From Alphaproteobacteria bacterium (lineage in GTDB: Bacteria > Pseudomonadota > Alphaproteobacteria > UBA8366 > JADFVY01): 5,483 bases of DNA. The stretch spans positions 1 to 5,483 of the forward strand of contig JAOUMF010000178.1 of the NCBI GenBank assembly GCA_029881615.1, given 5' to 3'. The stretch's first letter is position 1; every line of letters begins with the position of its first letter. Positions 1-5,483 of this stretch are shown here, piece by piece. The notes under the pieces are model-generated. The model was not told the DNA's origin, searched no databases, and was given only the letters and a program-made list of their open reading frames with translations. A program made the translations under genes and the position numbers.

Positions 1-342
1 GGTGGTCTCGACATTCAAATCGCGCCACAGCGACCGGTCGAGCTGCCCGCGCTGCACCGAGATATGCATGTCATGGGTGACGCGGCGCAGTTCCATGATC
101 CCCACTTCGTTCTGGCTGATCATGTCGTTCCAGACGAGACGGTAATTGGTCAGCAGGCACCAGCAATTTTCCGATTCGAAATAGGCGATGGCCGGCCTTT
201 CGCCATCGGCGAACGTGATTTTCCTCTCAAGCGTCCGCTGTTCGAATTCAGGCAGATTTTCATATAAACTGGTGAGACGCCCCTCGCCGCCCCTGCGGCG
301 GAAAATGGAGCTAATGGATCGTCTGCTCGCTATCGTCCGCAT
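1..342 (-). CDS. Unrecognised protein, N-terminal part (C-terminus outside window)
   Basis: The minus strand is open from an ATG at 342-340 to the left edge, giving 114 codons with no stop. An in-frame TAA lies directly before this ATG, and GGGGA sits 7 nt upstream, so the start is well supported. The protein begins with a basic, Arg-rich stretch (about residues 1-23, including RRRRGG) followed by a hydrophilic segment. Residues about 34-75 then look like alternating beta strands, with aromatic-rich pieces such as ENCWCLLTNYRLVWND. The TNYRLVW-type strand is reminiscent of bacterial PH-like or GRAM-like folds, but that is only a resemblance and I do not recognise the family. No signal peptide or membrane segment is visible in this part. 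It is divergent from the CoA-transferase gene, with 222 bp between them. The 67-codon plus-strand reading frame at 64-267 is its shadow. Confidence 0.72.
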   Translation of the reverse strand, partial: MRTIASRRSISSIFRRRGGEGRLTSLYENLPEFEQRTLERKITFADGERPAIAYFESENCWCLLTNYRLVWNDMISQNEVGIMELRRVTHDMHISVQRGQLDRSLWRDLNVETT

Positions 343-564
343 TTAAAAATCCCCATAAATAAATTCGGTGGCGACAGACCACCTTGAAATTCACCCGATA
401 TCGGCAACAGTATGTGCCGAGATCGCCTTACGAACCGTTAATGAAAACGATTCCGGCGCGGAAAAATTCCAAACCACCGGCGTCAACCGGAACAGCGTGC
501 CCTTGACCCAAATGCCGGGGCGCGGCAAACATCGGCGGTCTTTTCCCTGAACGGAGCTTCCGCC

Positions 565-1782
565 ATGGCCGGCGCACTGGACGGCGTACGTATTTTCGAC
601 CTCACCCGCATCCTGGCGGGGCCCAGCTGCACCCAGATGCTGGGCGATCTGGGCGCCGACGTCATCAAGGTCGAACGGCCGACGGCCGGCGACGACACCC
701 GCAAATGGGGCCCGCCCTACATCAAGGATGCCGCCGGAAACGAGACCACGGAAAGCGCTTACTACCTGTCGGCCAACCGTAACAAGCGGTCGGTGACGAT
801 CGATATCGCGGCACGGGAAGGCCAGGCGCTGGCGCGCCGCCTGATCGGCCAATGCGACATCCTGGTGGAAAATTTCAAGACCGGCGATCTGAAGCGTTAT
901 GGCCTTTCCTACGACGACCTGAAAGATGAATTCCCCGGCCTGATCTATTGTTCGATCACCGGGTTCGGCCAGACCGGGCCTTACGCGCCCTATGCCGGGT
1001 ACGATTATCTGGCCCAATCGATGGGCGGCATCATGAGCCTGACCGGCGAGCCCGACGGCCAGCCCATGAAGGTGGGAATCGGCATCGCCGATCTTATGTG
1101 CGGCATGTATGCGGGCACCGCCATATTGGCGGCGCTACGTCACCGCGACCGCACCGGCGAGGGCCAGTGGATCGATATGGCGCTGCTGGATACACAGGTC
1201 GCCTGGCTGGTCAACGAAGCGCAGAATTACCTGATTTCCGGCGAAACGCCGCCGCGCCGCGGCAACGGCCATCCCAACATCGTACCCTACCAGGTATTCG
1301 AGACCGCCGACGGGCATCTGGTGCTGGCCTGCGGCAACGACCGGCAGTTCCGCGAACTGTGCGACATGGCTGGCGCGGCGCATCTGGCCGACGACCCGCG
1401 CTTCGCCACCAACGACGCGCGCAGCCGCAACCGCGAGGAACTGATCCCGCTGGTCGCCGATTTCATGCGCGGCAAGACCATGGGTGAGTGGATGGAAGGG
1501 CTGCGCGCCCGCCAGGTGCCTTGCTCGCCGGTCAATACGGTCGATCAGGTGTTCGAGGACGCGCAGGTCAAGGCACGCGGCATGAAGATCGAGATGCCCC
1601 ATCCGCTGGCCGGCGCCGGCGCGATTCCGCTGGTCGCCAGCCCGATAAAGATGAGCGCCACCCCGCCCGATTACCGTCACGCCCCGCCAACACTGGGGCA
1701 GCACACCGACGAGGTTCTGAAAGAGTTGCTGGAGATGGAAGAGACGGAAATCGCGGCGCTACGGAACGAGGGAGTCGTATAA
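565..1782 (+). CDS. CaiB/BaiF family class III CoA-transferase
   Basis: This 405-residue protein is full length for the family (usually about 380-430). Class III enzymes move coenzyme A between acyl-CoA and a free carboxylic acid through an aspartyl-CoA thioester, acting in the cytoplasm as interlocked dimers. The N-terminus is typical: LDGVRIFDLTRILAGP at 5-20, then GDLGADVIKVE at 27-37. NRNKRSV at 71-77 and ENFKTGDLKRYGL at 102-114 are family blocks, as is the SITGFGQTGPY block at 130-140. Asp176 in GIADLMCGMYAG matches the catalytic aspartate. The small-domain block RRGNGHPNIVPYQVF lies at 231-245. The RTWGPP-like and NRNKRS blocks resemble succinyl-CoA:glutarate CoA-transferase (SUGCT) relatives, but the substrate cannot be fixed from sequence alone. 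GGAG at 553-556, 8 nt before the ATG, supports the start. A weak TTGACC (503-508) may be a -35. The gene appears to be transcribed alone and ends before a hairpin at 1796-1830. Confidence 0.95.
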   Translation: MAGALDGVRIFDLTRILAGPSCTQMLGDLGADVIKVERPTAGDDTRKWGPPYIKDAAGNETTESAYYLSANRNKRSVTIDIAAREGQALARRLIGQCDILVENFKTGDLKRYGLSYDDLKDEFPGLIYCSITGFGQTGPYAPYAGYDYLAQSMGGIMSLTGEPDGQPMKVGIGIADLMCGMYAGTAILAALRHRDRTGEGQWIDMALLDTQVAWLVNEAQNYLISGETPPRRGNGHPNIVPYQVFETADGHLVLACGNDRQFRELCDMAGAAHLADDPRFATNDARSRNREELIPLVADFMRGKTMGEWMEGLRARQVPCSPVNTVDQVFEDAQVKARGMKIEMPHPLAGAGAIPLVASPIKMSATPPDYRHAPPTLGQHTDEVLKELLEMEETEIAALRNEGVV

Positions 1783-1795
1783 ATTTTAACGCCAA

Positions 1796-1830
1796 GGAAA
1801 AGCTGGCCCCGTTACGAAGGCCAGCTTTCC
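1796..1830. terminator. Hairpin between convergent genes, probable bidirectional terminator
   Basis: AAAGCTGGCC (1799-1808) pairs perfectly with GGCCAGCTTT (1819-1828) around a 10-nt loop. GG/CC pairs extend the stem beyond one bulged A. It lies 13 nt after the CoA-transferase stop and 24 nt after the protease stop on the other strand. On the minus strand the stem ends in TTTT and is followed by moderately T-rich sequence. On the plus strand the T-run is poor (TTTCCCGTTA). Termination is therefore better supported for the protease operon than for the CoA-transferase. Confidence 0.65.
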
Positions 1831-1854
1831 CGTTACCCTAAGCAGGACGCAGGT

Positions 1855-2883
1855 TCAGACGATTTCAATCCGCAGCAGCGAGCGGACATGCTGAATTTGA
1901 TTGAGAATTGTCGCCACCGACGATCCGGCAAACAGCAGGCCAACAGCCTTGTTGCCTTCTCGTGTCGCTACTATCGACCCTGAATCACCCCCGGCGGACA
2001 TATTTGTGGTGATGATCTGATCACGGAACCGGGCTACACGCCCGCCACCATAATTCACATCGACCGTTGCCTGCACCGCCGTAATCCTGCCAAGCGAATA
2101 GTTAGTCGTGCGCCCGCATTTATGGACCTGCATACCGACATATATCTGTTCACGCGGCAACCAGCCCTGCAAATGCCCGACCCAGTGAATTTCACGCTTC
2201 AGGTCGTCGAAATCCCCGTCCGCAACCGCCGCATCCACCAGATTGCGATGCTTGGCGCGCGCTACCGGCGGCTCAAACGTAATGGGCACAAAACGGTTAA
2301 GCCTGGCTATCCGGTCGGCGGGGTCGTTTCCGCCGTCGAAAGGTCCGGGCTGAAGAATCGAATCGCCCACGTTACCGTTATTGCTGTTGGCCAGAACATG
2401 ATTGTTGCTGAGGATATAATACTTGGTCGGAATGCCGATTGGATCGCCAGGATCGCCCAGACGATCATAGACGCAAGTCCCAAGCGTGCCTGCCGTGATA
2501 TTCTTGTGGCCCACACTGTATCCACCAGGAGCCGGTCGAACGCGTTTGGCAAGCGCAAGCGTCTCGAACTCCTGCTGCGGTTCGGCTTGCCCCGCAAAAA
2601 GCTCACCAACAGCCATAACATCCGTTTTCATGCCCGCGATTTCGGCAGGCACCAGATCGTCCTTCGACAGGTCACCCTTATCGATCTTTTGCGTCACCAG
2701 CGCCAGCAACGCCGGCTTTCCAGTGGGCTGACCGTTGCTCCACTTGATACCTTGAGCGACTCCGACGAGATTTTCCCGAGGGTTTTCCGGATCAAGAAGC
2801 TCACTAACCGCCACACCATGAGCGTTCTTCATATCCTTGGCATCTTTTGCGCTAAGAATCATCTGTTGTTCGATAGCAGGCAT
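1855..2883 (-). CDS. Trypsin-like serine protease, NAL1-like, with N-terminal alpha/beta domain
   Basis: This 342-residue protein has a chymotrypsin-fold catalytic triad. His162 lies in YYILSNNHVLAN, Asp217 in NLVDAAVAD, and Ser301 in AGGDSGSIV. The KCGRTT block at 255-260 and the VGLLFAGSS block at 314-322 are features I associate with the NAL1-like (NARROW LEAF1) branch of trypsin-like peptidases, which includes bacterial members. A separate N-terminal domain spans about residues 38-100: VGVAQGIKW, then ALLALVTQKI, then LVPAEIAGMKTDVMAVGEL. No signal peptide or transmembrane segment is seen, so it probably acts in the cytoplasm; its substrate is unknown. The start is supported by GGGAG (2895-2891) 7 nt before the ATG, overlapping the stop codon of the upstream small gene. 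The two genes are 11 nt apart and probably translationally coupled. Base composition is lower in GC than the flanking CoA-transferase and pyrB (for example 26 G/C of 60 at 2821-2880). The 337-codon plus-strand frame over this gene is a shadow. Confidence 0.9.
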   Translation of the reverse strand: MPAIEQQMILSAKDAKDMKNAHGVAVSELLDPENPRENLVGVAQGIKWSNGQPTGKPALLALVTQKIDKGDLSKDDLVPAEIAGMKTDVMAVGELFAGQAEPQQEFETLALAKRVRPAPGGYSVGHKNITAGTLGTCVYDRLGDPGDPIGIPTKYYILSNNHVLANSNNGNVGDSILQPGPFDGGNDPADRIARLNRFVPITFEPPVARAKHRNLVDAAVADGDFDDLKREIHWVGHLQGWLPREQIYVGMQVHKCGRTTNYSLGRITAVQATVDVNYGGGRVARFRDQIITTNMSAGGDSGSIVATREGNKAVGLLFAGSSVATILNQIQHVRSLLRIEIV

Positions 2884-2894
2884 GATATTTCTCC

Positions 2895-3113
2895 CTATTT
2901 CGGATCGGCGCCCAGTGCGTTCACCGTTCCAATTTCCTGGATGTCGATTTCATACCCCTCTATTGAAGACGGAATATCCAACCCTTGGATATCCGCCTCA
3001 ACGAAGACGATGATGACGTCCTTTCCGTTCTTCCGGCCTAAACCGACAGATTGGACAGTGGGTAACGCCATCAAAAAATCCTCGTGCCTACGCAACACAT
3101 CCTCTATGCCCAT
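2895..3113 (-). CDS. Small protein resembling the protease's N-terminal domain (first gene of protease operon)
   Basis: From the ATG at 3113 this encodes 72 residues; a GTG at 3116 would add one. GAAGGGA (3128-3122) lies 8 nt before the ATG and 5 nt before the GTG, so I prefer the ATG. Residues 1-15 look like an amphipathic helix. The core then runs VQSVGLGRKNGKDVIIVFVE (20-39), IPSSIEGYEIDI (47-58) and EIGTVNAL (60-67). This matches, block for block, residues about 38-98 of the downstream protease: VG-x-G-x-K, a hydrophobic strand, (V/I)P-x-x-I-x-G, D, and (V/I)G. I infer a shared alpha/beta fold present once as a free protein and once fused to the protease. It could be a regulator, chaperone or inhibitor-like partner of the protease, or a substrate-recognition module. 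That role is inference. No signal peptide or metal-binding motif is visible. The protein is acidic. Confidence 0.82.
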   Translation of the reverse strand: MGIEDVLRRHEDFLMALPTVQSVGLGRKNGKDVIIVFVEADIQGLDIPSSIEGYEIDIQEIGTVNALGADPK

Positions 3114-3149
3114 CACGACATTCCCTTCTCACTGATTGTTGTCGTGCCC

Positions 3150-3170
3150 GACGCCGTCGGCGACGGCGTC
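3150..3170. repeat. Perfect inverted repeat upstream of the protease operon
   Basis: GACGCCGTCG (3150-3159) and CGACGGCGTC (3161-3170) are exact reverse complements around a single central G. The end of the element is 36 nt from the ATG at 3113. It lies between the candidate promoter and the ribosome binding site of the small gene, so it would be in the 5' leader. It could be an operator for a dimeric regulator, or an RNA hairpin in the leader with an 8-9 bp GC-rich stem. The sequence alone does not separate these. Confidence 0.6.
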
Positions 3171-3208
3171 ACCGAAAGCAACAGTCCAGTCCATCTGATT
3201 GCACAGAA

Positions 3209-3239
3209 ATCGTAACCCTCGCGACCCGTTACCGGTCAA
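3209..3239 (-). promoter_or_regulatory. Candidate promoter for the small-protein/protease operon
   Basis: On the minus strand TTGACC (3239-3234) is followed, after 19 nt, by TACGAT (3214-3209). The hexamers are good (5/6 and 4/6 to the sigma-70 consensus) but the spacing is long. A start near 3202 would give a leader of about 90 nt that contains the 21-nt palindrome. This is the best candidate I see in front of the operon, but it is only suggestive. Confidence 0.3.
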
Positions 3240-3250
3240 AGGGTCTGGCT

Positions 3251-3414
3251 GCCACAATAATAGAAAGAATGAATTTTAAAGGCGCCTGGGAAATTACGGG
3301 AATGCTTTCACCGGGCAAATCCGCACACACTCATTGCGAGATTAAATGCCACAGGAACCCCCCTCTACCGCAGCAAGGCGCATCAAGCTTGAATCAGGCC
3401 AACGCCACAATAAT
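3251..3414. repeat. 11-bp direct repeat, two copies
   Basis: GCCACAATAAT occurs at 3251-3261 and again at 3404-3414, 153 bp apart in the same orientation. The flanks differ. The copies may be remnants of a duplication, binding sites, or chance. I cannot tie them to any element. Confidence 0.25.
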
Positions 3415-3431
3415 CAATAGCTGAATACGAC

Positions 3432-3459
3432 TTTCAACATCCAGTCAATATGCTATGAT
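3432..3459 (+). promoter_or_regulatory. Promoter-like element with extended -10, no clear target gene
   Basis: TGCTATGAT at 3451-3459 is an extended -10 (TGn followed by TATGAT, 5/6 to consensus). A weak -35, TTTCAA (3432-3437), lies 16 nt upstream. A transcript would start near 3466 and run into 3504-3517 (palindrome) and then antisense through the small orphan ORF at 3610-3801. It could drive an antisense or small RNA, or be a chance match in AT-rich DNA. Confidence 0.3.
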
Positions 3460-3503
3460 AGATTGCATAAAATACTATACTAAAGTCGCACAACGAGTCT
3501 AGC

Positions 3504-3517
3504 GGAAATCGATTTCC
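3504..3517. repeat. Perfect 14-bp palindrome
   Basis: GGAAATCGATTTCC equals its own reverse complement, a typical shape for an operator bound by a dimeric repressor. It is followed by a run of seven A. It lies about 38 nt downstream of the start predicted for the plus-strand extended -10 element, and about 93 nt beyond the stop of the small minus-strand ORF. No regulator is recognisable nearby. Confidence 0.4.
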
Positions 3518-3609
3518 ATCAAAAAAATGGCGCGTATCGCTTTCGGCCAGTTTCGCCGATTTCGAACGAAAAGGAACGAGTTACGGTCGATGCCCCAACC
3601 GCCTGATCG

Positions 3610-3801
3610 TCAATTGTTTTCGAATATATCTGCTGCTTCCGCAGCCGCATCCTCAGCTTTCAAACCCCGACGGAATGCGCCCAGCCAGTCAAATTCATGG
3701 GCTGCGACATCAAATCCCAGAATTGCCAATTCGCACTCGACCCAACTCATCCAGGATTCAAAATCACGCCCCGGAAACGCAACAACTGTTTGTGTTGTCA
3801 T
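3610..3801 (-). CDS. Possible small orphan protein, 63 aa
   Basis: I do not recognise a family. The frame encodes a 63-residue acidic protein with three Trp (W17, W20, W39). The middle part, SWVECELAILGFDVAAHEFDW, is followed by FRRGLKAEDAAAEAADIF, which looks like an Ala-rich helix; the likely secondary structure is mostly helical. A balanced amino-acid mix and the Trp/Phe content make it look more real than the 93-codon Ser/Arg-rich frame on the opposite strand (3527-3808). A GAGAG stretch lies about 10 nt before the ATG, so the ribosome binding site is weak. An extended -10 (3856-3864) lies upstream on the same strand. No signal peptide or membrane segment is seen. Small helical proteins of this kind are often found in plasmid or phage-derived accessory DNA, which would suit the AT-rich setting, but that is inference. 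Confidence 0.5.
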   Translation of the reverse strand: MTTQTVVAFPGRDFESWMSWVECELAILGFDVAAHEFDWLGAFRRGLKAEDAAAEAADIFENN

Positions 3802-4060
3802 AATCTAATGACTCTCAATGTTTGACAAATACACCGCCCCATCGGGGAAACGCAGATAGTATCACCATATCTTATTTAAATAATGGTAAAAATTTTATCC
3901 TTCTTAACCTTTTGCCACACTACGTATTTAAGGGTTTTTGAAATGTTTGTGTCCCAATTATAATTATTTGCTTCGTTTATACGTGAGCGTACTATCTATC
4001 GGCAGAGTTTTCGATCCGGATATCAACAGCCGCGCGCCAACATTCTCCGCCAGCAATATC
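3802..4060. other. AT-rich spacer upstream of pyrB
   Basis: No convincing gene is present. The part at 3841-3960 has 38 G/C in 120 bases, against 43 in 60 bases at 1321-1380 of the CoA-transferase. It contains a perfect palindrome AATTATAATT (3956-3965) and a small CCCCATCGGGG hairpin (3837-3847) that would fall in the leader of the 63-aa ORF. TTGCTT (3968-3973) and TACTAT (3990-3995), 16 nt apart, form a possible second, more distant pyrB promoter. Confidence 0.5.
3856..3864 (-). promoter_or_regulatory. Extended -10 element upstream of the 63-aa ORF
   Basis: The minus strand reads TGATACTAT (3864-3856), a TGn motif plus TACTAT (4/6 to TATAAT). No good -35 lies at the right distance, which extended -10 promoters can tolerate. 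Transcription would begin near 3849, leaving a leader of about 48 nt before the ATG at 3801. Confidence 0.28.
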
Positions 4061-4090
4061 TTGTCCCCGCGGCCACCCGCACGGTATAGT
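4061..4090 (+). promoter_or_regulatory. Candidate pyrB promoter placing the start codon at or near +1
   Basis: TTGTCC (4061-4066) and TATAGT (4085-4090) are separated by 18 nt. Transcription would then begin about 4097-4099, at or within two bases of the pyrB ATG (4099). The 16 bases before the ATG contain no Shine-Dalgarno-like sequence, and an in-frame TAG at 4087-4089 excludes any start further upstream. Together these point to a leaderless message, which is common in Alphaproteobacteria. A second promoter-like pair lies near 3968-3995. Confidence 0.45.
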
Positions 4091-4098
4091 CCCGACTT

Positions 4099-5064
4099 AT
4101 GAACGCACCCTCTCCCACCGCCGACCTCCGCTTTCCACACCGGCATTTGCTCGGCATCGAGGGGCTTTCGGCGAACGCCATCACGATGCTGCTGGATATC
4201 GCCGACAGCTACGCAGAGCAAAACCGCAAACCGAACAAGACATTGACGCTTCTGCAAGGGCGTACCGTCATTAACTTGTTCTTCGAAAGCTCCACCCGCA
4301 CGCGGACATCCTTTGAACTGGCGGGCAAGCGGCTGGGCGCCGATGTCATCAACATGTCGGTCCAGACCAGTTCCATCAAAAAGGGCGAAACGCTGATCGA
4401 TACGGCGATGACCCTGAATGCCATGCACACCGATGTGCTGGTTGTGCGCCACAGCGATTCGGGCGCGGTCAAGCTGCTGTCGGAGAAGGTGAACTGCGCG
4501 GTGATGAACGCCGGCGACGGCAGCCATGAACACCCGACCCAGGCGCTGCTGGACGCGCTGACCATCCGCCGCCGCAAGGGGCGCCTTCAGGGGCTGACCG
4601 TGGCGATCTGCGGCGACGTGCTACATAGCCGGGTCGCACGCTCGAACATTCTGCTGTTGCACACCATGGGCGCGCGGGTGCGGGTTATCGGGCCACCGAC
4701 CCTGCTGCCCTCGGCCATCGACCGTTTCGGCGTCGAAGTCTTCCATGACATGCGCGAGGGCTTGAAGGATTGCGACATCGTGATGATGCTGCGGCTGCAG
4801 ACCGAACGTATGCAGGGCCGCTTCGTGCCGTCGGTTCGCGAATATTTCCATTTCTTCGGGCTCGACCGCGAAAAACTGGCCTATGCCAGGGACGATGCGC
4901 TGGTCATGCATCCCGGCCCGATGAACCGCGGCGTCGAGATCGATTCGGAACTGGCCGACGACCTTGATCGGTCGGTCATCCGCGAGCAGGTGGAAATGGG
5001 CGTCGCGGTGCGCATGGCCTGCATTGACCTGCTGACCCGCGACCTGGTCGAGAGCGCATCATGA
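4099..5064 (+). CDS. pyrB: Aspartate carbamoyltransferase catalytic chain
   Basis: ATCase joins carbamoyl phosphate and L-aspartate to give N-carbamoyl-L-aspartate, the first committed step of pyrimidine synthesis, in the cytoplasm. The 321-residue length is normal for the catalytic chain. The carbamoyl-phosphate loop [13 protein letters not shown] lies at 61-73. The 80s-loop equivalent SSIKKGET at 91-98 supplies Ser and Lys to the neighbouring subunit's site. Further landmarks are VVRHSD (116-121, Arg118), [10 protein letters not shown] (143-152, His145 and Gln148), [13 protein letters not shown] (171-183) and RLQTERM (232-238). HPGPMNRG at 271-278 is the Bacillus/Pseudomonas-style version of the C-terminal loop. 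All expected active-site residues are visible, so the enzyme should be active. The start is fixed by an in-frame TAG 12 nt upstream and has no ribosome binding site. The 3' end overlaps the next gene by 4 nt (ATGA). No pyrI-type regulatory chain is seen in the window. Confidence 0.97.
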   Translation: MNAPSPTADLRFPHRHLLGIEGLSANAITMLLDIADSYAEQNRKPNKTLTLLQGRTVINLFFESSTRTRTSFELAGKRLGADVINMSVQTSSIKKGETLIDTAMTLNAMHTDVLVVRHSDSGAVKLLSEKVNCAVMNAGDGSHEHPTQALLDALTIRRRKGRLQGLTVAICGDVLHSRVARSNILLLHTMGARVRVIGPPTLLPSAIDRFGVEVFHDMREGLKDCDIVMMLRLQTERMQGRFVPSVREYFHFFGLDREKLAYARDDALVMHPGPMNRGVEIDSELADDLDRSVIREQVEMGVAVRMACIDLLTRDLVESAS

Positions 5065-5483
5065 GCAAGTACCGCACCGCCTATATCAACGCCCGGCTGA
5101 TCGATCCGGCCAGCGGACTGGACGCCCCTGGCGGGCTGCTGGCCGAAGACGGCAGGATCGCCGATGTCGGCGCGGGGCTGTTCGCCGATGGCGTGCCGGA
5201 AGGCACGGAAACCATTGATTGCAAGGGTAAGGTATTGGCCCCGGGCCTGGTGGACATGCGCGTGCAGTTGCGCGATCCGGGCCACGAACATATGGAAGAC
5301 ATCGGTTCGGCCGGGCTGGCGGCGGCCGCCGGCGGGGTGACCACCATGGTCTGCCTGCCCAACACCGACCCGGTGATCGACAACGTCGCCGTGCTGGAAT
5401 TCGTGGCGCGCCGGGCGCGCGAGGTCAAGCTGGCCAAGATCCATTGCTACGCGGCGGCAACGCGCGGCATGCAGGGCAACGAA
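5061..5483 (+). CDS. pyrC: Dihydroorotase homologue lacking HxH, probable non-catalytic ATCase partner (N-terminal part)
   Basis: This is the first 141 codons of an amidohydrolase-superfamily protein, cut off by the right edge. The ATG overlaps the pyrB stop in an ATGA, so translation is probably coupled. Residues 1-60 form the N-terminal part of the beta-sandwich ([13 protein letters not shown], then [15 protein letters not shown]). Active dihydroorotases continue D-x-H-x-H-L-R-(D/E)-P-G. Here the block reads [10 protein letters not shown] (65-74), with Arg67 and Gln69 in place of both metal-binding histidines. The following [17 protein letters not shown] (91-107) is well conserved. In Pseudomonas-type (class B) ATCases, an inactive dihydroorotase homologue (PyrC', also PyrX) encoded next to pyrB is needed to assemble the ATCase complex. 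This gene fits that pattern by position and by the missing ligands. The remaining ligands, including the carboxylated Lys region, lie outside the window. The pyrC symbol denotes homology, not proven activity. Confidence 0.9.
   Translation, partial: MSKYRTAYINARLIDPASGLDAPGGLLAEDGRIADVGAGLFADGVPEGTETIDCKGKVLAPGLVDMRVQLRDPGHEHMEDIGSAGLAAAAGGVTTMVCLPNTDPVIDNVAVLEFVARRAREVKLAKIHCYAAATRGMQGNE

Larger units (their letters stand above)
3114..3609. other. Gene-free stretch between the protease operon and a small orphan ORF
   Basis: I found no reading frame with protein-like composition in these 496 bases. Short minus-strand frames starting at ATG codons end within about 15 codons. There is no tRNA-like or rRNA-like sequence and no CRISPR-like spacing. 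The stretch holds a perfect 21-nt palindrome (3150-3170), a candidate minus-strand promoter (3209-3239), an 11-bp direct repeat (3251 and 3404), a plus-strand extended -10 element (3451-3459) and a 14-bp palindrome (3504-3517). It is AT-richer than the core genes, especially 3401-3490. Confidence 0.6.

Noticed and set aside
395..404. CCGATATCGG palindrome in the divergent intergenic region
   Set aside because: A 10-bp palindrome alone is frequent by chance, and no promoter hexamers are convincingly placed around it.
368..550. 60-codon frame in the divergent intergenic region
   Set aside because: It starts at a GTG without a ribosome binding site, has no recognisable motif, and covers the likely promoter region of the two flanking divergent genes.
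391..1017. Long minus-strand frame (208 codons) opposite the CoA-transferase
   Set aside because: This is the usual antisense shadow of a GC-rich gene; the plus strand has the full set of family motifs. The same holds for 1135-1704 minus and 948-1487 plus.
2122..3135. 337-codon open frame on the plus strand
   Set aside because: It lies antisense across the protease and small-domain genes, which have clear motifs, a catalytic triad and ribosome binding sites. Its translation shows no recognisable motif and is a shadow.
3540..3580. Possible terminator after the 63-aa ORF (TCGGC/GCCGA stem, later T-run on the minus strand)
   Set aside because: The stem is only 5 bp and the T-run begins about 17 nt after it, so it does not fit an intrinsic terminator.
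3527..3808. 93-codon plus-strand frame over the 63-aa ORF
   Set aside because: Ser/Arg/Asn-rich, low-complexity translation and no ribosome binding site. The minus-strand frame is more protein-like, though neither is proven.
3964..4533. 189-codon minus-strand frame over the pyrB start
   Set aside because: It is antisense to the well-defined N-terminal half of pyrB and has no motif of its own.

Overview
The window looks like an alphaproteobacterial chromosome, possibly Rhodospirillales-like. This rests on GC-rich core genes with heavily G/C-ending codons, the protein style, and a pyrB gene overlapping a non-canonical dihydroorotase-type gene. The lineage is inference; no rRNA or other phylogenetic marker is present.

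Layout: (1) 1-342, minus strand: the N-terminal 114 codons of an unrecognised protein running off the left edge. (2) 343-564: a divergent intergenic region. (3) 565-1782, plus: a complete class III (CaiB/BaiF) CoA-transferase with its catalytic Asp. (4) 1796-1830: a hairpin between convergent genes, probably a shared terminator. (5) 1855-3113, minus: a tight two-gene operon. Its first gene encodes a 72-residue protein; the second encodes a 342-residue cytoplasmic trypsin-like protease resembling plant NAL1. The small protein looks like a free-standing copy of the protease's own N-terminal domain. (6) 3114-3609: about 500 bp without a convincing gene, but with palindromes and promoter-like sites. 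(7) 3610-3801, minus: a possible small orphan protein of 63 residues. (8) 3802-4098: a very AT-rich spacer (38 G/C in the 120 bases 3841-3960) ending in a promoter-like element that abuts pyrB. (9) 4099-5064, plus: pyrB, aspartate carbamoyltransferase. (10) 5061-5483, plus: the start of a dihydroorotase homologue overlapping pyrB by 4 nt and lacking the HxH metal ligands. It is therefore probably the non-catalytic partner of ATCase.

The pyrB/pyrC-like pair is a translationally coupled pyrimidine-biosynthesis operon. The stretch from about 1855 to 4060 is lower in GC than the CoA-transferase and pyrB on either side. It holds the protease pair, the orphan ORF and AT-rich spacer, and reads as an accessory segment between housekeeping genes. 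The parts most worth a second look are the protease/small-domain pair with the perfect palindrome upstream, and the apparently leaderless start of pyrB.
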